This document shows, in pieces, positions 7,880 to 14,851 of a DNA stretch of 18,485 bases (within the stretch, counting starts at the first letter, position 1; every line of letters begins with the position of its first letter). Location of the stretch: the NCBI GenBank assembly GCA_034178815.1, contig JAXFQS010000056.1, forward strand, positions 1 to 18,485, written 5' to 3'. The translations under genes were made by a program, and so were the position numbers. The notes beneath the pieces are model-generated. The model saw only the letters and a list, made by a program, of their open reading frames with translations, did no database searches and was not told the DNA's origin. Source of the DNA: JAXFQS01 sp034178815. Its GTDB lineage: Bacteria; Verrucomicrobiota; Kiritimatiellia; RFP12; DVOR01.

Positions 7880-8000
7880 ATTTCCACCCTGACATCCCAA
7901 TCCTATCCACCGCCTAACGCCAACCTTCCAACGGGAACATATCACAACCATGACACAAACGGGTTGAAGACTAGACACACAAACAGTCAAAAAAAGGCAA

Positions 8001-8026
8001 TAAAAAAGCCCCTCTCTCGAGGGGCT
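8001..8026 (-). terminator. Rho-independent terminator of the tRNA-Thr gene
   Basis: On the minus strand AGCCCCTC, a GAGA loop and GAGGGGCT form a perfect 8-bp GC-rich stem (8007-8026). It is followed directly by TTTTTTA (down to 8001). It starts 5 bp beyond the tRNA CCA end, so it should end the tRNA transcript. Confidence 0.9.
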
Positions 8027-8031
8027 AAAGA

Positions 8032-8107
8032 TGGAGCCAACCAACGGATTCGAACCGATGACCTGCGCATTACGAATGCGCTGCTCTACCAGCTGAGCTA
8101 GGTTGGC
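8032..8107 (-). tRNA. tRNA-Thr (anticodon CGT)
   Basis: The 76-base minus-strand gene folds as a standard cloverleaf. It has an acceptor stem GCCAACC/GGTTGGC, a D-arm with AGCTCAGCTGGTAGAGC, an anticodon stem GCGCA/TGCGC around the loop TTCGTAA (anticodon CGT, reading ACG) and a T-arm with GGTTCGAATCC. A T discriminator base and an encoded CCA end (8032-8034) complete it. It has its own promoter upstream and terminator downstream, so it is a single-gene transcription unit lying after the DUF481 gene. No duplicated 3' end that would mark an integrated element is visible in the window. Confidence 0.97.
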
Positions 8108-8119
8108 GATGTGCTGGTT

Positions 8120-8148
8120 ATTATGCTACAAACCAATTGGAATTGCAA
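8120..8148 (-). promoter_or_regulatory. Promoter of tRNA-Thr
   Basis: Read on the minus strand, the -35 candidate TTGCAA (8143-8148, 4/6) and the -10 candidate CATAAT (8120-8125, 5/6) are separated by exactly 17 bp. The predicted start near 8113 lies a few bases before the tRNA 5' end. The location between the DUF481 stop and the tRNA supports it. Confidence 0.7.
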
Positions 8149-8180
8149 GCACCAAGTGACTCGCTCACAAGGTTTTTGCC

Positions 8181-9209
8181 CTACCAAATCACCCGGAAAC
8201 GAATGAACCAAGTGGTATCGAGCTTTTCAGCCGTCGAATCCTCCGGCTTGCCGACAAACTCGTTCGAAATACCCATCTCCTGCAGCACTGACTTGCCGAA
8301 AATGGGGAAGGAAAGTGTCGTCTCCTGACGCCCGTAGATGTCACCCTTGACCCGCAGAGATGGCTGGAGCGTGACCTCCGTATTCCAAACCACATTCTCG
8401 AAAAGACGATGGCGGAACCAGATGCCAATATCCGCGATGCTACTCTCATTGCCCCCTTCAGCCTGATTGGCATCGGCATAATAAAAATCCCAAACATAAC
8501 CTACGCCGGCACGCAAACGAAGGGCATTCTTGATCCCCGTCCCTTTGTCGTCCATCGCCCGCCAGAGGTAAAGCGAATAACCAGCCGAATTGGAGACTCG
8601 CCAACGAATATCTTGCATGCGGTTCTTGATGTTATCGTCACGAATGAAGAGCCCTTGCATTGGCGAAATGTTGTATTCGAAGTCTGCACCAAAGTTGATT
8701 AAATCAGTATCGGTCTTGCTGTCTACCTCCTTGTAATCGTACTTGCCGTAAACCTTCAACAAGGTGCTTTTACCCGTACGAACGAAGTCGGCATTAAGCC
8801 CAGTTGAGAACGAATCGGTATTCCCGTTTTGTCCCGAAAAGCGGATACCGACCGATGAAGCCCAGCGCTTGGATTCCCTTGGTTTATCGGGATCGGGAGC
8901 CCCCTTTCGATAGAGCGTCACGACCCGGTTGGAGTCAGCCGCCGTATAGGCCAAAGGCGCTTCAACGGTAGCCTCTAACCAATTAGTACTTGGCCGCATC
9001 AAAACTGCCTCATCGGTCATCATCTTGGCAATCAAATCCTGCTTGATTGCGATATCCCCGGCATAGTCGGTGGTCAGTGTGACAACGCCTTTTTGGACCT
9101 GTTTAATCTTTCCAGAAAGGCGGTCTCCGTTGATGGTCTCAACCGTATCTGCGTGGACGGCGAACGCTACCAAAAGGAAGGTTGCAAAGAAGGTAAGTCG
9201 ACAAGTCAT
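8181..9209 (-). CDS. DUF481 family putative outer-membrane beta-barrel protein
   Basis: The 342-residue protein starts with a clear signal peptide (MTCRLTFF, hydrophobic core, cleavage after VHA at residue 20). An N-terminal segment DTVETINGDRLSGKIKQVQKG and TDYAGDIAI is typical of DUF481/YdiY-type proteins. The rest alternates polar and hydrophobic residues as in a barrel and ends in the aromatic C-terminus FRVIW expected of outer-membrane beta-barrel proteins. The function of the family is unknown. I chose the ATG at 9207-9209 because the signal peptide begins there. The open frame extends 25 codons upstream into the VWA gene without sense, and the ribosome binding site is weak (GAGA). The gene starts 22 bp after the VWA gene and is probably the last gene of the exbB operon. 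No convincing terminator is seen before the tRNA promoter. Confidence 0.85.
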   Translation of the reverse strand: MTCRLTFFATFLLVAFAVHADTVETINGDRLSGKIKQVQKGVVTLTTDYAGDIAIKQDLIAKMMTDEAVLMRPSTNWLEATVEAPLAYTAADSNRVVTLYRKGAPDPDKPRESKRWASSVGIRFSGQNGNTDSFSTGLNADFVRTGKSTLLKVYGKYDYKEVDSKTDTDLINFGADFEYNISPMQGLFIRDDNIKNRMQDIRWRVSNSAGYSLYLWRAMDDKGTGIKNALRLRAGVGYVWDFYYADANQAEGGNESSIADIGIWFRHRLFENVVWNTEVTLQPSLRVKGDIYGRQETTLSFPIFGKSVLQEMGISNEFVGKPEDSTAEKLDTTWFIRFRVIW

Positions 9210-9231
9210 AATTTTCTCTGGTGGTAAAAGG

Positions 9232-11046
9232 TTATTTGCCAAGGTCTGAACGATAAGGTATGGGCAACTGATAGGCCCCGGCATGAGCGACTAACGCCTC
9301 CATGATGGCCGGAACCGGATCGGAAGCATAGTCGGCGATAAGGGTAAACATCTTTTGCTCTGCCCAGGCTTGGCGAATCTGTTTGGTGCCGGTGGGGGCG
9401 CCGGCGATGTCTAGATTGAAGACCACATCATAGCCTGCCGTGCCTGCGCGACCGCGAATCTGGCAAACGGCTTGGGGCAATCCCTTCTTGCACCTGCCAT
9501 AGAGCCAAAGGGGGCGATCGGCAAAGAGGGCTGTTGTCAAACGAGGGTAAACTTCGCCGCCTGAGGCGGTATCGAATGTGAATCGTATGTCGTGCATAAC
9601 GGGATTCCGAAGGGCAGAAAAGAGCGGTCCCATCGCCACAGGGATATCCCAGCGATCTCCCGCGAGAACCCGCGCCCCACCGCGATTGCAGTAGGTCAAC
9701 ATATCCAGCAAGTAGCGGTTTGCGCTTCGTTGCGTGCCAAAGGCGTAGACGGCCACCTCGCCTTTGTTGAGGCGTGTAAACTCCCCGATAATCCGGGTAC
9801 TTTCTAGCACTCCGAAGGTTGGCCGCCCATCCGTCACGACGACAACGACCATTGGACGAGTCCTATTGTCTCTAAGGCGCAAGAGGTCGCGCAGGAGCGC
9901 AAAGAGGTCAGTACTTCCGTGGGAGCGCAGGCCGGAGATGAATTGCCGTCCTTTTTCGAGGGTTTCGGCATTGACCGGCTGCCAACCGTTGAAGGCCGCG
10001 GTCGGGCCTGAACTAAATGCGAGCAACTGCCAGCGGTCGCCGTCGCGCAGGATTTCCGGCAACATGGCAATCAATCCCTTTCGGCAGAAATCCAGCCGAA
10101 CTTCCGCAATGGACGCGGAGGTGTCTTGGACGATGACGACATCCTTCGGGAGAACCGGCAGAGTGGTTCCCGAGCGGCGCGCGACCTGAACGGCATAGTA
10201 TGTCCACGCCGGATCGCCGTCGTATCGGGAGACCTGCACTTGCAAGCGATCATCTACGGGGACGAATGGGGGTGGGGTCTCGGCATTCGGGGTAATGACT
10301 GGGTCGGAAAAGCGATCTTCGGTGATACTGGGCTCAAGCGGCGGTGGCGTTGGGATGGTAAGTCCCGGCCCAGAGGTTGGCACCAAAGCCTTCGAGAGAA
10401 TAGCACCTCCGGGAGGCCCCGATACGAACAACTCCGCCCCACTGGTTGGTACCGACAGGGGCGCCCCCTTGATAGGAATAGCCGGCGTCTCAAGCGTGGG
10501 CGGCGCAATGTCTGGAGCCAAGAGGGTTCGGTCGGCTTGAGGGAGGGTGATGCGCTCGTAGCCAGGAAGTTCGGTCTTCACCTGATTATCGAGGACATCC
10601 ATCACCCTTTGCCGTGCAACCTGGGGAACCGCGGGCGACGCCCCACCGACATCGGGCAACGCGGGGAGTTGCGCATCCGGAATAGCCGGGAGCTGGTTGA
10701 ACAAAGGCGTCAAAGCAGTAGCGTCGGAAGCCTTCTCAGACGGAGCCAGTTCCGTCTGCTGCTGCTCGGGAGGCAACACCTCCGTGCGCTCGGGCATCCT
10801 CTCGAACGAGGGCGTAGGATCCTCGACCCGAACAACACGCATTGGACGGCGAGGCGCATCAAGCGCACGGCGAAACTCCTCGGCAGATGAGGGAAGCGGG
10901 TTGAGCCGATAATTGCGCCCTCCCCAAAGCACCAACAGATGTAGCAGAATCGAGGCAATCAACGCGATGGCTATCCAAGGTGTACGCCCCGCACTGTCAG
11001 ATGGCGGCGGCACACCATACCCGCCGCGTCGAGCAAAATCAGTCAT
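9232..11046 (-). CDS. TonB-like anchored VWA-domain protein
   Basis: The 604-residue protein has three parts. A short cytoplasmic N-terminus leads into one membrane helix (about 24-43) that carries S-I-L-L-H (Ser32, His36), the S-xxx-H pattern of TonB membrane anchors. Residues about 47-265 are rich in Pro and Ala, as in the TonB periplasmic linker. The C-terminal half is a VWA domain with MIDAS motif DTSAS (Asp308, Ser310, Ser312), Thr379 in GSTD and Asp406 in VVTDGRP, so metal binding should be intact. No TonB C-terminal domain is seen. The ATG overlaps the stop of the TPR gene by 8 bp (ATGACTGA), which indicates translational coupling. Encoded behind exbB- and exbD-like genes, it is probably the element that receives force from them and acts on a periplasmic or outer-membrane partner. 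The partner is unknown; the TPR and DUF481 proteins are candidates. Confidence 0.87.
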   Translation of the reverse strand: MTDFARRGGYGVPPPSDSAGRTPWIAIALIASILLHLLVLWGGRNYRLNPLPSSAEEFRRALDAPRRPMRVVRVEDPTPSFERMPERTEVLPPEQQQTELAPSEKASDATALTPLFNQLPAIPDAQLPALPDVGGASPAVPQVARQRVMDVLDNQVKTELPGYERITLPQADRTLLAPDIAPPTLETPAIPIKGAPLSVPTSGAELFVSGPPGGAILSKALVPTSGPGLTIPTPPPLEPSITEDRFSDPVITPNAETPPPFVPVDDRLQVQVSRYDGDPAWTYYAVQVARRSGTTLPVLPKDVVIVQDTSASIAEVRLDFCRKGLIAMLPEILRDGDRWQLLAFSSGPTAAFNGWQPVNAETLEKGRQFISGLRSHGSTDLFALLRDLLRLRDNRTRPMVVVVVTDGRPTFGVLESTRIIGEFTRLNKGEVAVYAFGTQRSANRYLLDMLTYCNRGGARVLAGDRWDIPVAMGPLFSALRNPVMHDIRFTFDTASGGEVYPRLTTALFADRPLWLYGRCKKGLPQAVCQIRGRAGTAGYDVVFNLDIAGAPTGTKQIRQAWAEQKMFTLIADYASDPVPAIMEALVAHAGAYQLPIPYRSDLGK

Positions 11047-13381
11047 GGGCTACTCCTTTGCGCTTGGCAGCTTGGGGCGATGAAGGATAACGCTCCACCA
11101 ACTCGGCAGATACCCGAGCAGCCTCAGCCCTGTCTCCAGTCTGCTCAAGCAAATCGGCGGCAGTATCGAGTGCTTCGGGAACACAGACAGGATCATCAAA
11201 AAGAATAGCAAGCGTCATCGCGGTACGAATAGCCTCCACCGGAAGGTTCAACCGCCGCTGGACACGCATCTGATTGAGAAGCGCCTGAGCCTTTACCGCC
11301 GGCTGGCGCTGCTGGTTGGCGAGACGGGATACAGAAGCAAAGTGGACAAGTGCGGCTTTCTCGTCCCCCTGTTCAAGCAACAGTTCTCCTAATGTCAACT
11401 CGGCAAGATTAGACCAATCCGTCCGTCCCTTGAGTTCGAGCGTACGGCGGCAAGCGGCAAGAGACGCATCCCTGTTCCTGAGACGACGATGCGCAAGCGC
11501 GGCAAGCGTCTCCCCCGCAATGCGTGGCGCAATATTGGTGGCTGGTACGACGGCAAGCAAACTCTGCGCAGCCACAAGCGCCTCCGCCGGCTGGCTTCGA
11601 TCCAGAAGATACTGCGCCAACCACTCAAGCTGCCCAGGAGTAAGTTTACGCCCCGTAGCAGTCGCCAACAACGGCTTGAAAAAGTCAACCGCCTCAGCAT
11701 CCCGCTTCTGACTCTTGAGGAGAGCGCCAAGCGCCAAGCGGACTTCTGCAGCCATTTGTTCCGGAAGCTTGAGCTGCAACGCCTTGCGGAAATTGGCTTC
11801 AGCTGTGACTAGGTCATGTTGCCGCCGAGCGACCTCCCCTCGCCAAAAGAAAGCCTCCGGAGAATCCGACGCATTGGGATTGCGGGATAGGTATTCATCG
11901 AGGGCAACGGCAGCCGCCGGCAGACGCGAAAGTTGGATTAGAACTAGCGCCTTTCTATAGAGCGCCTCAGAGGCTTCGGGCGCAGTCGGGTAGGCAGAAA
12001 GCAAGAGCATAAGCGCCTGAAGAGCCGCCTCGAAGTCGGAGGCTTCGAGACTAGCGGACGCAGAGGCAAGAAGGGCTTTCGGCGCAAGCGCATGTTGAGA
12101 ATAGCGACGCGCCAACTCGGCATAGAGTTTCACGGCTTCCCGGTAATGTTTTCCCTCTTGGGCAAGCCAAGCAGCACGGTAAAGCGAATCAGCGGCATAA
12201 GGTGAATCAGGGTAGGCATCGGCCAAACGGCTAAACAGCAAACCGGCATTGGAAGCCTTTGATCTTTCGGCGGCAAGTGCCTGCATCCATAGAAGATCGA
12301 CAAGCCTCGGAGTGCCCTGCGGAAGAGCAGAAACTTCCTTAATCAATTCGGCATCCTGCCGCGTTTCGAAGAGCGCCTGCAGAAGACCAAATCGGGCAGA
12401 GTCATTATCGGGATTTGTCTTCAAAATAGTCCGGTAGGCGGTAATCGCCTCGAGCCAGCGCCGGTTACGGGCCAGCAAAACTGCTCGCATCAAAGCAAGC
12501 GTATTGGCGGCAGGGGGGGGAAGTGTAGGCAATGCCACATCGAGGAGCGCAAGTGCCTGGTTTGTCTGGGCGGTCTGAAGATAGAGCGAGACCAAAGGTT
12601 CGACAGCTTCCCGCGCAGATGATGTGTCCGGGAAATCGGCGCGGAGGCGTACATATCGGTCAATAGCCTGCTTAGGTGTGGAGGCAAGAAGTGCCGCCGC
12701 AGCGAGGGCGGGCGCTGCAACGATTGGGTCTTTGACTGCGGCAAGTTCGAGTTGCAGTGCTTCGGCTTTTCGGAGTGAATTGGTATCCTTACGATCCTGG
12801 GAAAGCAACCAAGCAAGGCGGGCCTTTGCATAGATCAAATAGTCGCCATCGGAAGCTTGGGCAAGGGCGGATGTATAGGCTTCTGCGGCGGCGGTGAAAT
12901 TGGTTGACTTTTCGAGGCACTCGCCTAAGTGATAGAAGGCAATCTGCCGAATATCTGGAGGGAATCGCGTGCCAGACATGACGGAAAAGGCGGCCTTTGC
13001 CTTATCGATTTGCCCTCTTTGGACGGCGAGCAAGGCACGCTGGATATAGGCACGCTGGGCTACTGGATTAGTGGGGGCTAGTTCGATGACACGCCTGTAG
13101 GCCTTATCCGCCTCATCGCTCTTATCCTGCTTGCGGTAGCACTCGCCCAAGCGGAAGAAATAGATGGGGTTGGGGTTCGTGGCGAGGACGGCCTGGTACT
13201 CTTGCTCGGCCATGCGATAAAGCCCCCGGCGGAAGAGTCCGTCTGCAAGGAGTGCCCGATCTTCCTGGTATGTCGAGGAGGAATTCTTTGGAGACTCCGG
13301 CTCCGCCCGAAGGGTTCCCACCAGGGCAACTGCACCCAAAAGAAGGAGGGCGGGGAGACTTTGGAACGAGCGCTGAATCAC
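11039..13381 (-). CDS. Periplasmic TPR-repeat protein
   Basis: The product has 780 residues with many tetratricopeptide repeats, visible as repeated helical pairs such as YFFRLGECYRKQDKSDEADK and AYRRVIELAPTNP. They run nearly the full length, so it is a protein-interaction scaffold with no enzyme motif. I chose GTG at 13379-13381 rather than an upstream ATG at 13480. The GTG overlaps the exbD stop as GTGA and starts a good signal peptide (IQRSFQSLPALLLLGAVALV, cleavage after LRA near residue 26), whereas the extra 33 upstream residues are arginine-rich and senseless. Export to the periplasm is inferred. Its stop overlaps the VWA start by 8 bp, so the gene sits firmly inside the operon. It probably bridges the inner-membrane ExbBD/VWA unit and other envelope parts. 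Confidence 0.9.
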   Translation of the reverse strand: MIQRSFQSLPALLLLGAVALVGTLRAEPESPKNSSSTYQEDRALLADGLFRRGLYRMAEQEYQAVLATNPNPIYFFRLGECYRKQDKSDEADKAYRRVIELAPTNPVAQRAYIQRALLAVQRGQIDKAKAAFSVMSGTRFPPDIRQIAFYHLGECLEKSTNFTAAAEAYTSALAQASDGDYLIYAKARLAWLLSQDRKDTNSLRKAEALQLELAAVKDPIVAAPALAAAALLASTPKQAIDRYVRLRADFPDTSSAREAVEPLVSLYLQTAQTNQALALLDVALPTLPPPAANTLALMRAVLLARNRRWLEAITAYRTILKTNPDNDSARFGLLQALFETRQDAELIKEVSALPQGTPRLVDLLWMQALAAERSKASNAGLLFSRLADAYPDSPYAADSLYRAAWLAQEGKHYREAVKLYAELARRYSQHALAPKALLASASASLEASDFEAALQALMLLLSAYPTAPEASEALYRKALVLIQLSRLPAAAVALDEYLSRNPNASDSPEAFFWRGEVARRQHDLVTAEANFRKALQLKLPEQMAAEVRLALGALLKSQKRDAEAVDFFKPLLATATGRKLTPGQLEWLAQYLLDRSQPAEALVAAQSLLAVVPATNIAPRIAGETLAALAHRRLRNRDASLAACRRTLELKGRTDWSNLAELTLGELLLEQGDEKAALVHFASVSRLANQQRQPAVKAQALLNQMRVQRRLNLPVEAIRTAMTLAILFDDPVCVPEALDTAADLLEQTGDRAEAARVSAELVERYPSSPQAAKRKGVAHD

Positions 13382-13839
13382 GGCTGTTCTGGGGTGGCGA
13401 GTACGGGAGGTGGAACAGGCTCTTCGGGCTTCCTGTCCTGCGTGGCAATGGAGAAATTCCACACTTCTGCTTCTCGGCAAATATCGATGACGGCGACTAG
13501 TTTTTCGACGGGAGCACTGGCATCGGCGCGCAAAATCACAGGCTGCCCGGGATAGTATTTCACAAGCCGCGCGAGGCGTGTTTTGAGGACTCCCGGCGAG
13601 AGTTCTTGCTGGTTGACTGTGACCTTGCCGTCTTGAGCGATATTAAGGATAACCTCTCCGGGAAGGCGTTCCGGCGGTTTGGCGGTCTTGGAGGTGGGCA
13701 GAGTAATGTCGACCTCGCATTCCCACTGGGAGAAGACGGCGGTGGTAATGAAGAAGCAGAGCAGAAGGAAGATGACATCCAGCATCGATGTCAAGGAATA
13801 TCCGGCGCTCTGTGGCGTGTTGCGCTGGCGGAATTTCAC
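13378..13839 (-). CDS. ExbD/TolR-family biopolymer transport protein
   Basis: The 153-residue protein has a short N-terminus, one membrane helix (about 16-36) and a periplasmic domain, the ExbD/TolR layout. The family's proton-path aspartate is present as Asp21 in SLTSMLDVIFLLL. The periplasmic part has the ExbD-like VILRADASAPVEKLVAVIDICRE segment and a proline-rich tail with the sequence PVPPPVLATPEQP. The start is GTG at 13837-13839, overlapping the stop of the exbB-like gene as GTGA; no ATG fits. Its own stop overlaps the TPR start in the same way. With the ExbB-like protein it should form an inner-membrane proton channel and motor. Because the next membrane protein is a TonB-like VWA fusion, its client is probably that protein rather than classical TonB. 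No tonB gene is in the window. Confidence 0.92.
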   Translation of the reverse strand: MKFRQRNTPQSAGYSLTSMLDVIFLLLCFFITTAVFSQWECEVDITLPTSKTAKPPERLPGEVILNIAQDGKVTVNQQELSPGVLKTRLARLVKYYPGQPVILRADASAPVEKLVAVIDICREAEVWNFSIATQDRKPEEPVPPPVLATPEQP

Positions 13840-14564
13840 TTGCAGTACTTTCCGCTCAGCAAGGCGCCAAGCTGTGCCGAAGCGGCTTCAAGGCGGGCAA
13901 TCTGCCGGGTTGCCCGGCGGCGCATCCACGCGTGGGCCAAGAGGCAGGGAATGGCAATGCCTAGGCCGAAGATGGTGGTGACGATGGCCTTGGAGACGCC
14001 CGCGGCAAGGACAACTGGACGGGCGGCCGCGATATCGGTGGCAATGGATCCGAAGGCGGTCAGCATGCCCAAAACCGTCCCCAATAGGCCAACCATCGGG
14101 GCAATGCCTCCCAGGTCAGCGAGCCACTGGACGGTACTCTGGACGGCGTCGGCCTGGCGGGTTCCTTCGGCGACGAGGGTTTCATTGAGGGCGGAGGAGT
14201 CGCAGTTGGGCGTCTGCTTGAGGGTGTCCAAAGCGGAGAGGGCTACAGCGGAGTAGGCGCAGGGGCGATCCTCGCAGAGGCGGCGGGCATCTCCAAGTTT
14301 GTCGGAGGAGAGATTTTCCATCACATCGCGCACAAGGGACCGTGGCACAATCTGTCCTTCGCGTAACGTCAATAGCAAGTAGACTACCAGTGCGACGGCC
14401 AAGAAGGAGAGGGCGGCCAGCACCCACATCAGACCGCCTCCGTAAGTCCAAGCCTCTTGCATCGACATAGACGAGGGCGCAACTTCATCCGCCGCCATCA
14501 GGGTCACTGGAGCCACAAAAATCGACGCTACTGCCCATACTCGCCACAAAGCAAAGGAATCCAT
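13836..14564 (-). CDS. MotA/TolQ/ExbB-family proton channel protein
   Basis: The 242-residue inner-membrane protein starts with a hydrophobic signal-like segment (about 5-24) followed by three membrane helices at about 45-66, 152-172 and 190-212. The family signature APMVGLLGTVLGMLTAF spans 155-171. A cytoplasmic loop of about 85 residues lies between helices 1 and 2, as in TolQ/ExbB. The ATG at 14562-14564 has an excellent Shine-Dalgarno site AGGAGG (14570-14575) at 5 bases, unlike most genes here, and a near-consensus promoter just upstream. This is the first gene of the operon and its stop overlaps exbD as GTGA. It should form the stator or channel pentamer with the ExbD-like protein and couple the proton gradient to the downstream VWA protein. 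ExbB fits better than MotA because no flagellar gene is present. Confidence 0.93.
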   Translation of the reverse strand: MDSFALWRVWAVASIFVAPVTLMAADEVAPSSMSMQEAWTYGGGLMWVLAALSFLAVALVVYLLLTLREGQIVPRSLVRDVMENLSSDKLGDARRLCEDRPCAYSAVALSALDTLKQTPNCDSSALNETLVAEGTRQADAVQSTVQWLADLGGIAPMVGLLGTVLGMLTAFGSIATDIAAARPVVLAAGVSKAIVTTIFGLGIAIPCLLAHAWMRRRATRQIARLEAASAQLGALLSGKYCK

Positions 14565-14592
14565 TCCAGCCTCCTAAAGGAAATAAAGCGTC

Positions 14593-14621
14593 AGTATAGC
14601 ATATTCGAAACGCCTTGCCAA
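14593..14621 (-). promoter_or_regulatory. Promoter of the exbB-exbD-TPR-VWA-DUF481 operon
   Basis: On the minus strand TTGGCA (14616-14621) and TATACT (14593-14598) are each 5/6 matches to the sigma-70 boxes, separated by exactly 17 bp. The predicted start near 14586 leaves a leader of about 22 bases containing the AGGAGG ribosome binding site. It is the best promoter in the window. Confidence 0.8.
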
Positions 14622-14747
14622 CCCTAAACGGCGAGAGACCGCCATTTGCACAAACTCGGGAGCGTCCAGACTTCTGGGTGGGGCGAAGCAGAAGTTCCCT
14701 TTGGTATCCACCCTCGAACCTTAAGGGTATCTACCTAGGGGGATGAC

Positions 14748-14807
14748 AGATGGCAACCTTTGCCCCTAAAAGATGGGTAGGCAATGCCCCCGTAGGTAAG
14801 CACCTTG
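14748..14807 (+). repeat. Intergenic dispersed repeat, copy B, with flanking GGTNNNNACC palindromes
   Basis: The 60-bp stretch begins AGATGGCAACCT and ends GGTAAGCACCTTG, matching copy A (3642-3701) at both ends over the same length. The same spacer holds three short palindromes of the form GGT-4 bases-ACC: GGTATCCACC (14703-14712), GGTATCTACC (14726-14735) and GGTAAGCACC (14795-14804). A longer imperfect inverted repeat pairs TACCTAGGGGG (14732-14742) with CCCCCGTAGGTA (14787-14798), with one bulged base. No gene is visible in this spacer. Confidence 0.5.
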
Positions 14808-14851
14808 CTATGTTGTGCCCTACGCGCATTCCCCGCTGTGGTTCTCTGGCA

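Noticed and set aside
7877..8101. 74-codon plus-strand frame overlapping the tRNA
   Set aside because: It runs through the tRNA and its terminator on the opposite strand and shows no protein features.
8032..8107. tRNA-Thr as an attachment site for an integrated element
   Set aside because: No duplicate of the tRNA 3' end, integrase gene or compositional break was seen on either side.
10126..10890. 254-codon plus-strand frame opposite the VWA gene
   Set aside because: Arg/Gly-rich shadow produced by the proline-rich linker of the VWA protein on the other strand.
14565..14851. CRISPR-like array suggested by repeated GGTNNNNACC units
   Set aside because: The units are only 10 bp, irregularly spaced and not identical; no cas gene is present.
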